Positions 54,290 through 63,940 of a stretch of DNA of 64,000 bases are shown here, piece after piece (within the stretch, counting starts at the first letter, position 1; each line of letters begins with the position of its first letter). The stretch comes from Bradyrhizobium sp. LTSP849. GTDB lineage: Bacteria > Pseudomonadota > Alphaproteobacteria > Rhizobiales > Xanthobacteraceae. The notes below the pieces were generated by a model. It saw only the letters and a program-made list of their open reading frames with translations, was not told the origin of the DNA and made no database searches. The stretch covers positions 62,001 through 126,000 of the forward strand of contig NZ_JYMR01000012.1 in NCBI RefSeq assembly GCF_000938255.1, read 5' to 3'. Position numbers and translations under genes: made by a program.

Positions 54290-56337
54290 GCCGCAACACT
54301 CTCGCCTGCGCGCGGCCGGTAGGCCGGCGCGTCCGGAAACAGGCCGCGCCGGATGCCGACGAGGCCGATCAAGGCATCTTCGCGCGCACTGTCATTGGGA
54401 TCCTTCACCGCCTGGGCCAGAGCCAGATCGACATTCCGCAGCAACTCAGCCGGCATTCCGCCGCCGGCATAGCTGCGGCAGGCCGCAGCTAGCTGGTCGA
54501 GCATGTCGTCGATGACGGAAATGGTCGATGCTGCGAGCCCATAACGCGCGCGGCGCAGGTCGATGATATTGATCCCGATACGGAGCTGGACGAGGCTGTC
54601 GGCATCGCGGCGATCGCTCTCCGAGAGGAATGCGATGCGCTGCACGAGGAGCCCAAGCCGGTGCAACATGAGGCCGGCGAACTCCGCGCGGTCGCGCTTG
54701 CCGCGCCGTTCGGCGGCGACCGCGATCGTGATCCAGCTCGACAGCACCAGGCGATTGGCGATCCACTCCGCGCCGACCCCGCGTGCGATCCGCGTCACGA
54801 TCTCCGCGATCACGACGCCGACGAAGAACGCGACGGCGGAATTGGCGTAGGACGCAAAGTCCGCGATGTAAGTCGATTGCAACGCAAGCAGTGTCGCCGT
54901 ATTGGCCGCCAGCGCCATGCCCGTCCCCGCCGTTGCCGGCCGGGCGATCAAAAAGCCGTAGAGCAGGAAAGTCGGCGCCAGCGCGACGATCAAGACCTCG
55001 ATATGGGAGATCCCAGGCACCAGCGCGAACAGATAGACCGCAACGACCACGATGGCGACCAGCGACCACAGGCCAAAGCTGCGGATGAAGCGCGCGGGCT
55101 CGTCCTGCGCGGCAAAGAATGAGCAGGCGACCGCCGCCATCATCGGCGCCGACGCGCCGTCGGGCCATCCTGTCCCGATCCAGAATGCGCAGCAAATCAA
55201 GATGGCCACGGCCGCACCGGCCGCCGACCACAGGGCAAGGCCGCGGTCGCGGTGACGCACGGGCGCGGCGCCGGCCTCAGAATGAAAGGCGAGATCGAGG
55301 GTCGAGACGTCGCGGTTCTCGGCGATCGCCTCGGTCAGCGCACGACAATCGCGCGAGAGGTCGATGAGCTCGCGCAGCCGCGACAACAGGCTCGTGGTGA
55401 TGATCCGCTCCCAGGAGGCGCTGTCATCGAGGATTGCCTGCCGCTCCACGATCGCGGCGCGGAGCCGCTCGGCCGGCTGTCGCGCGCTGACGTCGCTCAC
55501 GATCCATTGCGCGAGATCCTCCAGAAGTCGCTTCAGCTCGGGCTGCCGCCGCAACGCCTCCTCGCCGAGCGCCGCCAGCCGGTCTTCGAGCGAGGCGATC
55601 ACCGGCATCAGCATCAGCATGCGCAGCCGGATTTCACCAAGGCCGATCACCGCATTGCGATCGGTCAGCCGGTCATAGGCGAGATGGGTCGAGAGCGTGT
55701 CGATCTCGACGATGTCGGTCGCAAGCTTGAGGCGCTTGCCGCGGCGGGTCTCGTTGGTGCCCTCGCGCATGAGCACGATTTGGCTGAGACGGCGTGCATC
55801 CAACAGCCAGGTATCGACGCGGTGGGCCACGGCGGGCGCGACGCTGCGGGGAAAGATGATGGTCGAGACCAGGCTGGCGCAGATGATGCCGAGCGAGATC
55901 TCCTCGACGCGCGCGACTGCGGTGTCAAAGATCGCGCCCGGTTCGGACACCGCGGGAAAGCCGATCAGCGCGACCGTGTATCCCGCCAGCATGAAGACGT
56001 AGCTGCGCGGCGTGCCGTCGAGCAGCGAGAGATACAGGCAGAGCCCGACCCAGAGCGCGATGGCAAGGCACAGCAGCTCCGGTGCATCGATCAGGTTCGG
56101 CACCAGCGCCACCGTCATGGTGGCACCGACCAGCGTGCCCATCACCCGGAAAAACGCCTTCGAGCTGGTGGCGCCAGCGAGCGGCTGTGATGTGATGTAG
56201 ACGGTTGCCATCGCCCAATAGGGCCGCGGCAGGTCCATGGCGAGCGCAATGACGAGTGCCAACATCGACGCGGCAAACGTCTTCAAAGCGAAAATGAGGT
56301 CCGCATGGCGGACCAGGAAGGGCTCTTCCGCGCGCAT
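54286..56337 (-). CDS. AaeB/FUSC-family aromatic-acid exporter (683 aa)
   Basis: FUSC layout with two membrane blocks: residues 12-150 (AMDLPRPYWAMATVYITSQPL is its best marker) and about 355-500, joined by a helical cytosolic region. It is the inner-membrane part of a proton-driven aromatic carboxylate exporter. It starts two bases after the MarR stop and overlaps DUF1656 by ATGA. Confidence 0.85.
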   Translation of the reverse strand: MRAEEPFLVRHADLIFALKTFAASMLALVIALAMDLPRPYWAMATVYITSQPLAGATSSKAFFRVMGTLVGATMTVALVPNLIDAPELLCLAIALWVGLCLYLSLLDGTPRSYVFMLAGYTVALIGFPAVSEPGAIFDTAVARVEEISLGIICASLVSTIIFPRSVAPAVAHRVDTWLLDARRLSQIVLMREGTNETRRGKRLKLATDIVEIDTLSTHLAYDRLTDRNAVIGLGEIRLRMLMLMPVIASLEDRLAALGEEALRRQPELKRLLEDLAQWIVSDVSARQPAERLRAAIVERQAILDDSASWERIITTSLLSRLRELIDLSRDCRALTEAIAENRDVSTLDLAFHSEAGAAPVRHRDRGLALWSAAGAAVAILICCAFWIGTGWPDGASAPMMAAVACSFFAAQDEPARFIRSFGLWSLVAIVVVAVYLFALVPGISHIEVLIVALAPTFLLYGFLIARPATAGTGMALAANTATLLALQSTYIADFASYANSAVAFFVGVVIAEIVTRIARGVGAEWIANRLVLSSWITIAVAAERRGKRDRAEFAGLMLHRLGLLVQRIAFLSESDRRDADSLVQLRIGINIIDLRRARYGLAASTISVIDDMLDQLAAACRSYAGGGMPAELLRNVDLALAQAVKDPNDSAREDALIGLVGIRRGLFPDAPAYRPRAGESVAA

Positions 56338-56339
56338 GA

Positions 56340-56825
56340 CTATTGCGCCTCTGGAACTGTCTTGGCCGATGTCTTGGCTTCATGCAGGCGACTTGCCCGC
56401 CGCTCGATGCGCTGGAGCGTCTCGAAGGTTATCGCAAGTTCTTCAGACCCGATATCCTTGAGCAGGTTCGCCCGTACGCGCCGCAATACGCGGTTGATCT
56501 CCTCGACCTTGGCTTCGCCTGCTTTCGTGAGGTGTAGCGTTTTGGCACGGCGGTCGGTCGGGTCCTCACGACGCTCCGCAAGGCCCTCGACCTGGAGCAG
56601 GTCGATCAGCCGCACCAGCGACGGCCCTTCGATGCCAAGCTCGTCGGCGAGCACGCCCTGGCGGACGTTCTCACCCTGGCCCGACAGCAACAGGAGAGGA
56701 ATCGCGGCCGCATAGGACAGGCCGTGATCGGACAGCGCCTGATCCGCCTCGCGACGCCAGATGCGGGCGAGCCGCGCAATGAGCCGGCCGATTTCGCCGT
56801 GGATATGAGCCTGCGAGGGAGCCAT
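56340..56825 (-). CDS. MarR-family regulator of the exporter operon (161 aa)
   Basis: Winged helix: ENVRQGVLADELGIEGPSLV, RLIDLLQVEGL, RREDPTDRRAKTLHLT. First gene of the exporter operon, with a palindrome between it and the divergent MFS gene. MarR proteins typically release DNA on binding aromatic acids such as salicylate, which fits control of an aromatic-acid pump. Confidence 0.87.
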   Translation of the reverse strand: MAPSQAHIHGEIGRLIARLARIWRREADQALSDHGLSYAAAIPLLLLSGQGENVRQGVLADELGIEGPSLVRLIDLLQVEGLAERREDPTDRRAKTLHLTKAGEAKVEEINRVLRRVRANLLKDIGSEELAITFETLQRIERRASRLHEAKTSAKTVPEAQ

Positions 56826-56855
56826 GCAAATTAGATAGGATGCGAACTATTAGCC

Positions 56856-56874
56856 TGCAACTATATATCTTGCA
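56856..56874. promoter_or_regulatory. MarR operator candidate between exporter and MFS genes
   Basis: TGCAACTATATATCTTGCA has perfect TGCAA/TTGCA arms around a 9-bp AT-rich centre. It lies 31 bp from the MarR start and 43 bp from the MFS start, so one site could control both pumps. Confidence 0.5.
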
Positions 56875-56916
56875 TAGCTCGATTGATCACGAAAAAGCGA
56901 ACGAGGACAACGCAGG

Positions 56917-58143
56917 ATGGGCCAGGGTTCCACAACCGAAGCACGGGAGGAGATGGCGGGCGACAGCGCGCTGACGCTCGTCCCGACCTTCGTCGTGGTG
57001 GCGGTGGATGCCACCGGGATGGGCATCATCCTGCCGCTGCTGCCGTTCTATTCGCAGCGACTCGGTGCCACGCCGTTCCTGATCGGCGCGCTGATCTCGG
57101 TCTATGCCGCCTGCCAGCTCATCGCCGGTCCCGTGGTCGGCATCCTCTCGGACCGCTACGGCCGGCGGAAGGTTCTGGTGGTCAGCCAGATCGGAACCCT
57201 GATCGGATTTGTCCTGCTCGCGATGGCAGGTAATCTGACAGTGGTGTTCCTGGCGCGCATCATCGATGGCCTGACCTCAGGCAACATCTCGGTCGCTCAT
57301 GCCTACGCCGCCGAGCACAGCGCGCCTGCGACGCGCAAGCAGGCACTCGGCATGACCAGCGGCGCGATCGGAACCGGACTCCTGCTCGGCCCCGCGCTCT
57401 CGAGCTTCCTCGTGCATTACGGCCAGACCGCGCCGGTGTGGGCCGCGGCCGCCCTCTCCTTGATCAGCATTTTGGCGACGATCGCCCTGCTCCCGCCGGA
57501 TCATCCAGCATCCGAGCCGCTCTACCAGCACCGCGTGCCCGAGCCGACGCTGACGCGCAGCCTGTTCGGCCTGCGCTACGCCTGGCGGCTGCTGGGGCTG
57601 CTCATCGTGTTCTTCTTCGTCAACTCGATGTTCCTGTCGCAGATCGGCCTGTTCCTGTCGGCGCGGTTCTCATGGGATGGGCACGCCTTCGGCGCGCGCG
57701 AGCTCGGCTGGATGTTTGCCTATGCCGGCTTCATCAACATGGTGGTCCAGGGTCTCCTGATCACGCGCGCGAACCTCGTCGCCTCCGACCGCAGTATCGT
57801 GATGGTGGCATTCGCCTGCATGGGGTTGGGATTTGCGGGACTATCGGCCCGCAACAACATCAGCCTGCTCGCGGTCTACCTGACGCTGATCATCGTCGGC
57901 ACCATGTTTGCCCGCAGCACGCTGACGGCGGAATTGTCGCGCTCAACTGCGGTCAACCGCCAGGGCATGATCATGGGCCTCAACCAATCGCTGATGTCGG
58001 GCGCGAACATCAGCGCTCCCCTCATCAGCGGCGCGCTGATCGGCCATCGGCTGTTCGTGGCCTGGGCGCTAGCGATGGCGGCGATCGCAGTGGTCGGCGC
58101 AGCGCTCGCCGGCCAGTTGCTCGATACGCCGCGAGCGCGCTAG
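56917..58143 (+). CDS. MFS drug-efflux transporter, DHA1/TetA-like (408 aa)
   Basis: Twelve helices; GMGIILPLLPFYSQRLGATP in helix 1, the GILSDRYGRRKVLV loop motif, and GAIGTGLLLGPALSSFL (motif C of antiporters). Divergent from the MarR operon. GAGGA nine bases before ATG 56917 supports the start; ATG 56953 is less likely. Confidence 0.83.
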   Translation: MGQGSTTEAREEMAGDSALTLVPTFVVVAVDATGMGIILPLLPFYSQRLGATPFLIGALISVYAACQLIAGPVVGILSDRYGRRKVLVVSQIGTLIGFVLLAMAGNLTVVFLARIIDGLTSGNISVAHAYAAEHSAPATRKQALGMTSGAIGTGLLLGPALSSFLVHYGQTAPVWAAAALSLISILATIALLPPDHPASEPLYQHRVPEPTLTRSLFGLRYAWRLLGLLIVFFFVNSMFLSQIGLFLSARFSWDGHAFGARELGWMFAYAGFINMVVQGLLITRANLVASDRSIVMVAFACMGLGFAGLSARNNISLLAVYLTLIIVGTMFARSTLTAELSRSTAVNRQGMIMGLNQSLMSGANISAPLISGALIGHRLFVAWALAMAAIAVVGAALAGQLLDTPRAR

Positions 58144-58151
58144 CCCTCGCC

Positions 58152-59060
58152 TCAGTTCACGACATAGACATCAGGGTCGAAGCTCGAGCTCGGCTTCTTG
58201 AAGGCGTTGCGCAAGGCCGGCGACATCGGGACATTATAGTTGAGCCCGTTCGGCGGCGTCGGTGATTCCAGCCACTTCCTGTAGAGCACCTCGATCTCCG
58301 GGCTTGCGTAAAGCTCGGCCGTGGCGCGATCGGCCAGCGCCTGGAACGGCGCGTCCTCCCGCCGCAACATGATTCCGAAAGGCTCGGCCTTCGAAAACGT
58401 CTCTTCGCTGATCATGAACAGGGCCGGCTCCTTCGAGCGCGCAATGACGACCGCAAGCTGAACGTCGTCGAGTGCGTAGGCCTGCGCGCGGTCGGTCTCA
58501 AGCAGCAGGAACGCTTCAGCCTGATCCACGGCCGGCATTATTTTGATGCCGAGATTGCGCTCGGTATTGACCTTGGCGAGCTGGTTCAGGTTGACCGAGC
58601 CTGCCACCGCGGTCACGGCCTTGCCCTTGAGATCGTCGATGGTGTTGATCTTCGCGGCCTTCTTGGCCGCAAATCGCGTCGCGCTGAGGAAATGCGTGTT
58701 GGTGAAGGCGACCTGTTTCTGGCGGTCGGCATTGTTGGTAGTCGCCGAGCAATGCAGGTCGAGCGTGCCGTTGACCATCAGGGGAATGCGGTTCGACGAA
58801 GTCACAGCGAGATAGTCGACGGCGATGTCGGGCATGCCGAGCTGCTTCTTCACGGCGTCGACGATCTTGAGGCAGATATCCATGGCAAAGCCGACCGGCT
58901 TCTGGCTTCCGTCCAGATAGCTGAAGGGCACGGAGGCCTCCTGATAGCCGAGCGTGATCTTCTTGGTCTCCTTGACCTTCTGGAGCGTGCCCGACAGATC
59001 TTCGGCTGAAGCTGTGCCCGCAAGACATGTGACGGCCAGGAGAACGATCGGAAAACGCAT
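58152..59060 (-). CDS. Periplasmic amino-acid-type solute-binding protein (302 aa)
   Basis: Signal peptide to AGTASA-ED, then the SBP_bac_3 pattern: ITLGYQEASVPFSYLDG, GFAMDICLKIVDAV, SNRIPLMVNGTLDLHCSATT. It resembles GltI-type glutamate/aspartate binders. No permease or ATPase for this family lies beside it; the neighbouring Liv-type genes use a different receptor. Confidence 0.8.
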   Translation of the reverse strand: MRFPIVLLAVTCLAGTASAEDLSGTLQKVKETKKITLGYQEASVPFSYLDGSQKPVGFAMDICLKIVDAVKKQLGMPDIAVDYLAVTSSNRIPLMVNGTLDLHCSATTNNADRQKQVAFTNTHFLSATRFAAKKAAKINTIDDLKGKAVTAVAGSVNLNQLAKVNTERNLGIKIMPAVDQAEAFLLLETDRAQAYALDDVQLAVVIARSKEPALFMISEETFSKAEPFGIMLRREDAPFQALADRATAELYASPEIEVLYRKWLESPTPPNGLNYNVPMSPALRNAFKKPSSSFDPDVYVVN

Positions 59061-59402
59061 TGGAGGGCTCCTCAAGGGGTCATCTGCTGCGCCAGTGCAC
59101 AACACGGAAGCTCATAGCCCACGGCCGACCCGATCGCCAGACGAGGTTCCGTCTAACAGCTATCGCGCTTTTGTATGTACCGCGGCGAGAGGAAAGATCA
59201 TGCAGCGCAGCCAAGGTTGAGTGCGTCGCGGCATGAACACGCCCGGCCGACAACCAGTCAGCACAAGTTTTCACATCCCGCGCGCAATACCTTCACCCGC
59301 GAGGCCGCCTGTCTCTTGCGATTTGATCCAAAATCATTTGCCGTGTGAGCTGCCGCGCCAAAAAAGTACCGATCGTTGGAAGTGCGACCGGGACAACAAA
59401 GG
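59061..59402. promoter_or_regulatory. Promoter space of the Liv-type operon with a GntR-like palindrome
   Basis: No gene is seen in these 340 bp. GATTTGATCCAAAATC (59320-59335) is an imperfect 16-bp palindrome 67 bp before the first ABC gene; sites of this look are bound by GntR-type repressors in rhizobia. A clear -35/-10 pair is not visible. Confidence 0.35.
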
Positions 59403-60209
59403 ATGAACGGCCGCGTGGCAAGTTCCGGGGAAACGCGTCGCGACGCGAGCGAAGTCCTGCGCGTCGAAGGACTGACCGTGCAGTATGGCGCTCTCGTCGC
59501 ATTGCGCGACGTGAGCTGGTCAGTTCATAGCGACGAGATCCTCGGCATTATTGGCCCGAATGGCGCCGGCAAGAGCAGCTGCTTCGCCGCGGTCACCAAC
59601 GCCGTTACCCATCGCGGCCGCACCTTCCTCGACAATCACGATGTCTCGGCCCTCAGGACATTCGATCTGGCCAGCCGCGGCCTGCGTCGCACCTTTCAGC
59701 AGAACTCGTTCTTCGGCGAGCTGACGGTCCTGCAGAACGCAGTCTCGGCTATCTTCCGCGACTTATCTGCCAATCTGGCAACGTCCCTGTTCGCCCCCTG
59801 GCGCGAGGCCGCCTCTCGCCGTGCGGCCGAGACAGCAGCCGCACAGCTTCTTGATTTTTTCGGGATCGCCCGGCAGTACCATGACCAGCTCCCGGGAGAC
59901 ATTCCCTACGGTGTGCAGCGACTTCTGTCGGTCGCGCTGGCCTATGGGACCGGTGCAAAGGTGCTCCTGCTGGATGAACCGGCCGCGGGATTGAGCGGCG
60001 GCGACATGAAGAAGCTCGCCGACGTGCTGATCGGCCTGCGCAAGCGTACCCTCGCTTTGGTCGTCATCGAACACCACATGGACCTCATCATGTCGATTGC
60101 CGATCGCATCGTCATGATCGACCAGGGAGCGATGCTGGCAACGGGAACGCCGGCAGACATCCAACGCGACGTCCGGGTGCGCGAAGCCTATCTGGGGCGC
60201 GACGAATGA
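59403..60209 (+). CDS. livG: Branched-chain-type ABC transporter ATPase (LivG, 268 aa)
   Basis: Walker A GPNGAGKSS, signature region IPYGVQRLLSVAL (the LivG-type variant of LSGGQ), Walker B VLLLDEPAAGLS, and the switch His in LVVIEHHMDLIM. First gene of a coupled five-gene operon (ATPase, ATPase, two permeases, receptor). The start could also be TTG 59376. Confidence 0.9.
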   Translation: MNGRVASSGETRRDASEVLRVEGLTVQYGALVALRDVSWSVHSDEILGIIGPNGAGKSSCFAAVTNAVTHRGRTFLDNHDVSALRTFDLASRGLRRTFQQNSFFGELTVLQNAVSAIFRDLSANLATSLFAPWREAASRRAAETAAAQLLDFFGIARQYHDQLPGDIPYGVQRLLSVALAYGTGAKVLLLDEPAAGLSGGDMKKLADVLIGLRKRTLALVVIEHHMDLIMSIADRIVMIDQGAMLATGTPADIQRDVRVREAYLGRDE

Positions 60210-60949
60210 GCGCCGTGCTGCAAAGCAATAATCTCTCGGTTCGCTACGCCGGCAATGTTGCGGTGTCGGGCGTCAATATCGGCGTCGCCGCTGGCCGAAT
60301 GGTCGGCCTCGTCGGCGCCAACGGTGCCGGCAAGACCACCCTCGTCAATGCGCTCGCAGGCTGGTCGCGCGGCCGCGCCATCGTCACCGGCACCGTTCTG
60401 CTCGAGGGACGCAACATCGAAAAGCTCTCCGCCCACGAACGGGTCGCTCGTGGCCTCACGCTGGTGCCCGAAGGCAAGAACATCTTCGCGGAATTGACCG
60501 TCGATGAGAACCTGGCGCTGGTGCGTCCACCGGCAGACACGACGGGCCGGCATACCTTCAAAGTCCCGGAGGTCTTCGACTTCTTTCCCAGGCTCGCCGA
60601 ACGTCGCTCGCACAAGGGCGCAGCCCTCTCTGGCGGCGAACGCCAGATGCTCGCGGTCGGACGCGCCCTGCTCTCCGGCCCTCGCGTGCTGATGCTTGAC
60701 GAGCCTTCCGCCGGCCTCGCGCCCCGGCTGATCACCGATCTCCTGTCTCGAATTCGCCTGCTCGTCGATCACGGCCTGCCGGTGCTGCTCGTCGAGCAAA
60801 ATGTGAAGGCGGCGCTCAAAGTGGTCGATCATCTCTACCTGCTTGAACGCGGTCGGATTATCGGCGAAGGCCCGGCCGATGTCATGGCAGCAGACCATCG
60901 CATCATCGAGGCCTATCTCGGTACCATCGCGGATGGAGCACTGAGGTGA
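60206..60949 (+). CDS. livF: Branched-chain-type ABC transporter ATPase (LivF, 247 aa)
   Basis: Walker A GANGAGKTT, signature ALSGGERQMLAVGRAL, Walker B VLMLDEPSAGLAP, His-less switch LLVEQNVKAAL as in LivF. ATGA overlap with livG and GTGA overlap with livH. Confidence 0.9.
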   Translation: MSAVLQSNNLSVRYAGNVAVSGVNIGVAAGRMVGLVGANGAGKTTLVNALAGWSRGRAIVTGTVLLEGRNIEKLSAHERVARGLTLVPEGKNIFAELTVDENLALVRPPADTTGRHTFKVPEVFDFFPRLAERRSHKGAALSGGERQMLAVGRALLSGPRVLMLDEPSAGLAPRLITDLLSRIRLLVDHGLPVLLVEQNVKAALKVVDHLYLLERGRIIGEGPADVMAADHRIIEAYLGTIADGALR

Positions 60950-61800
60950 ACATCGCGCAACAGATCATCAACGGGATCGTGCTCGGCTCGGGCTATGCCT
61001 GCATCGCGCTCGGCTGGACCATCCTGCTCGGGGTTGCCCGTCTGGTGAATTTTGCACATGGTCAGCTCTACATGCTCGGCGCATTCGTCACCTGGTACGC
61101 CATCACCAGGGTCGGCCTGCCCTATCCGCTGGCGATCATCGCAGCCATCGTCGTGCTGGGCGCCGTCGGCCTGCTGATGCAAATCGCAATGATGCGCCTG
61201 GTCATGACGCAGAACCTGACCAGCTTGATGATCGTGACCCTGGGCCTCGGCTACGTCCTCCAGGGCGGCAGCGCCCTGGTCTTCGGCGGCAATCCACAGA
61301 CATTGCCTGGCACTCTGGCGAGGGCCAAAGTCGATATCGGTCCGCTCTGGTTTACCTGGCAGGACGTGCTGGTGCTGGTCGTCACGCTCGCCCTCTACGG
61401 CGCCGTGTGGCTGTTCACGCAACGCACGCGCTTCGGCTCAGTCATTCGTGCCGTCGCGGAGGACCCGAAGCTCGCAGAACTGTTCGGGATCAACGCCAAA
61501 ATCGTCTATCTGCTGGTCTTCGTGTTCGAATGCTCGGTGGTCGCGCTCGGCGCGGCGCTGGTTGCGCCTCGCTCGCCAATCCTGACCAGCATGGGCTTCA
61601 ATGAGGTCATCATGACCTTCGTCGTGGTCGTGCTCGGTGGCATCGGCTCGATCGGAGGTGCGCTCGTCGCTGGCCTCGGGCTCGGCCTGTTCACAGCCTT
61701 CTTCGGCGCGTTCGTCGCGCAAGCCTACACCACGGCGGCGGCCTTTGCGCTTCTGCTGGCATTGCTGGTGATCCGTCCTGCGGGGCTCGCGACCAAATGA
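60946..61800 (+). CDS. livH: Branched-chain-type ABC permease (LivH, 284 aa)
   Basis: GTG start overlapping the livF stop. About eight helices; IVLGSGYACIALGWTILLGV, FAHGQLYMLGAF and the cytoplasmic coupling segment FGSVIRAVAEDPKLAELFGI are LivH landmarks. VVLGGIGSIGGALVAGLGLG closes the domain. Confidence 0.9.
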   Translation: MNIAQQIINGIVLGSGYACIALGWTILLGVARLVNFAHGQLYMLGAFVTWYAITRVGLPYPLAIIAAIVVLGAVGLLMQIAMMRLVMTQNLTSLMIVTLGLGYVLQGGSALVFGGNPQTLPGTLARAKVDIGPLWFTWQDVLVLVVTLALYGAVWLFTQRTRFGSVIRAVAEDPKLAELFGINAKIVYLLVFVFECSVVALGAALVAPRSPILTSMGFNEVIMTFVVVVLGGIGSIGGALVAGLGLGLFTAFFGAFVAQAYTTAAAFALLLALLVIRPAGLATK

Positions 61801-62777
61801 CTGTGATCGAATCCCGGCAATCGAGCTCGATCCCACTTCTCCGCATCGCGGCGGTCGCCGCCTTCGTCGTTATCGGCTTCATGCTTCCGCGTCTCCTTGG
61901 CGGCACATCTGTCGCCTATTCGACGCTGACCACGATCGCGATCTTTGCCGTGATGTGCTACGGCGCTGATATCGTGCTGTCCTATCTCGGCGAGGTCAGC
62001 CTTGGCCACACCGTGTTCTGGGCGATCGGGGGCTATACCGCTGCGAACCTCTCGGTCAAATATGGCCTGAACGGCTGGGCGACAGCGGCCGCGACGCTTG
62101 TGCTCTGCCTTGCCGCCGCGGCGTTCCTCGGCGCCGTCACTTTGCGAACCCGCGAGTTTGTGTTCTCGCTCGTGACTTATGCGGCCGCCGTGGTCGCCTA
62201 CGAGATCGCCTTCAATTGGGACACCGTCGGCGGCTCCGACGGAATCGTCGGAATTCCTCCGCTGAAACTGCCCTTGCTCGTCACCACGTTCTCCGGAGCG
62301 CTGCAGGAAGATTTGTGGCCGATTGCATTCGCACTACTCTTGCTGACTCTTGCCTTCATTGCGCGCTTCCGCCGCTCCCGGCTCGGCACAACCGCATTGA
62401 TGGTGCAGATGAACCCAGCACTCGCCGCGAGCCTTGGTGTCGACCCGCGCCGGATCCGGCTCGCTGTCTTCGTGATTTCAGCCCCGATCACCGGCCTTGC
62501 GGGCTGGCTATACGCCTATCAGCGCGCCTATGTCGGACCCGATATGTTCGAGTCCTATTTCCTGGTGATGATGCTCACCGCCATCGTGCTGGTGGGCCGC
62601 CGCATCCTGCTCGGACCGTTGATCGGCACCGCTCTTCTGATCGTCCAGCAAAACCTGTTTTCGCTTGGCGGTGACTGGAACAAAATCGTGCTGGGCTCGG
62701 TGCTGGCCCTGGTCCTAATCTTCTGGCCCGCAGGGCTGGTGGGTTTGTATCGCCGTATCACCAAGAAAACGACTTAA
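61797..62777 (+). CDS. livM: Branched-chain-type ABC permease (LivM, 326 aa)
   Basis: ATGA overlap with livH. LivM features: DIVLSYLGEVSLGHTVFWAI, NPALAASLGVDPRRIRLAVF (coupling segment) and FWPAGLVGLYRRI at the C-terminus. It pairs with LivH in the membrane. Confidence 0.9.
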   Translation: MTVIESRQSSSIPLLRIAAVAAFVVIGFMLPRLLGGTSVAYSTLTTIAIFAVMCYGADIVLSYLGEVSLGHTVFWAIGGYTAANLSVKYGLNGWATAAATLVLCLAAAAFLGAVTLRTREFVFSLVTYAAAVVAYEIAFNWDTVGGSDGIVGIPPLKLPLLVTTFSGALQEDLWPIAFALLLLTLAFIARFRRSRLGTTALMVQMNPALAASLGVDPRRIRLAVFVISAPITGLAGWLYAYQRAYVGPDMFESYFLVMMLTAIVLVGRRILLGPLIGTALLIVQQNLFSLGGDWNKIVLGSVLALVLIFWPAGLVGLYRRITKKTT

Positions 62778-62800
62778 AGACAACATTGGGAGTAAAGCAC

Positions 62801-63940
62801 ATGAACAAGACAAAACTGGCACTCGCCCTGCTATTGGGTCTCGCATCAGTTCCGGCGATGGCACAGGACATCAAAGTCGGAACGATCTTTCCGCTCAGCG
62901 GTGGCGCCGGTCCGGATGGCCAGACCGTCACCAATGCCGTCAAGCTCATGGTCCAGCAGATCAACGACAAGGGCGGATTGCTCGGCCGCAAGCTGACGCT
63001 GATCTCCAAGGACGACGAGAGCACACCCGCGGTCGGCGTCAGCCGAGCCAACGAGATGATCGCCGAGAAGGCGGATGTCGTCATCGAAGGCTGGAACTCG
63101 CCGGTCACGCTCGCCATGCAGCCGATCCTCGCCCGCGGCGGCGTCCTGGACATCACGGCGGTCTCGAAATCGGACCTGATCCTCAGCGGCGAAACCAACC
63201 CTTACGCGCTGCGTATCAACAGCTCGAATGGCTTTGATGCCGGCATCATCGCCAAATACGTCGTCGAGACGATGAAAGCGAAGAAGGTTGCCTTCCTGAC
63301 CCAGAACGACGTCTACGGCAACGGCTTCCAGACCGCGGTCGAAGCCGAGTTCAAGAAGCTGAACTTTTCCGGCGAAGTCGTCATGACCGAGAAGTTCGCA
63401 TTCAAGGACACCGATTTTCGCGTGCAGCTCACGAACCTGAAAGGCGCCAATGCCGACGCCATCATCGTCACCAACTCGTCGAACTCGTCGGGCCTGCCGG
63501 CGATGGTCGAGCAATACCGCCAAGCCGACATCAAATCGACCTTCGTCGGAGCTGTCGGCATTATGCTGACCACGGTATTTAGGGTGGCCGGCGACGCCAA
63601 TAACGGAGTGGTCTCGGCCGACATCTTCTTCCCTGACCTGCCCCCGTTCACCATCATGCCGGAGAGCACCTCGTTCGTGGCCGCCTACAACAAGGCCTAT
63701 GGCATCAATCCCGACAAGAGCGCAGCACTGGGCGCCGCGGCCGTGCAGGTGTGGGCACAGGCCGTTGAATCGACCAAGTCGCTCGACCGCAAGACCGTGG
63801 CGGAAGCGATCCGCGGCAAGGCCGTCAAGGGCACCGTGTTCGGCGACGTTCAGTTCTTGCCAAACGGGCAGATGCAGCCGCGTTACGTCGTGTTCAAGGT
63901 GGTCGACGGCAAGAACACCAAACTTGAGGTGCTCCAGTAA
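62801..63940 (+). CDS. Periplasmic receptor of the Liv-type transporter (379 aa)
   Basis: Signal peptide to ASVPAMA-QD, then the Peripla_BP_6 pattern: VGTIFPLSGGAGPDGQ, LLGRKLTLISKDDESTP, KVAFLTQNDVYGNGFQ. Binds the transported compound, which need not be a branched-chain amino acid; relatives take up aromatic acids, amides or urea. The operon has no enzyme in the window to narrow this down. No terminator is seen before the window ends. Confidence 0.9.
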   Translation: MNKTKLALALLLGLASVPAMAQDIKVGTIFPLSGGAGPDGQTVTNAVKLMVQQINDKGGLLGRKLTLISKDDESTPAVGVSRANEMIAEKADVVIEGWNSPVTLAMQPILARGGVLDITAVSKSDLILSGETNPYALRINSSNGFDAGIIAKYVVETMKAKKVAFLTQNDVYGNGFQTAVEAEFKKLNFSGEVVMTEKFAFKDTDFRVQLTNLKGANADAIIVTNSSNSSGLPAMVEQYRQADIKSTFVGAVGIMLTTVFRVAGDANNGVVSADIFFPDLPPFTIMPESTSFVAAYNKAYGINPDKSAALGAAAVQVWAQAVESTKSLDRKTVAEAIRGKAVKGTVFGDVQFLPNGQMQPRYVVFKVVDGKNTKLEVLQ

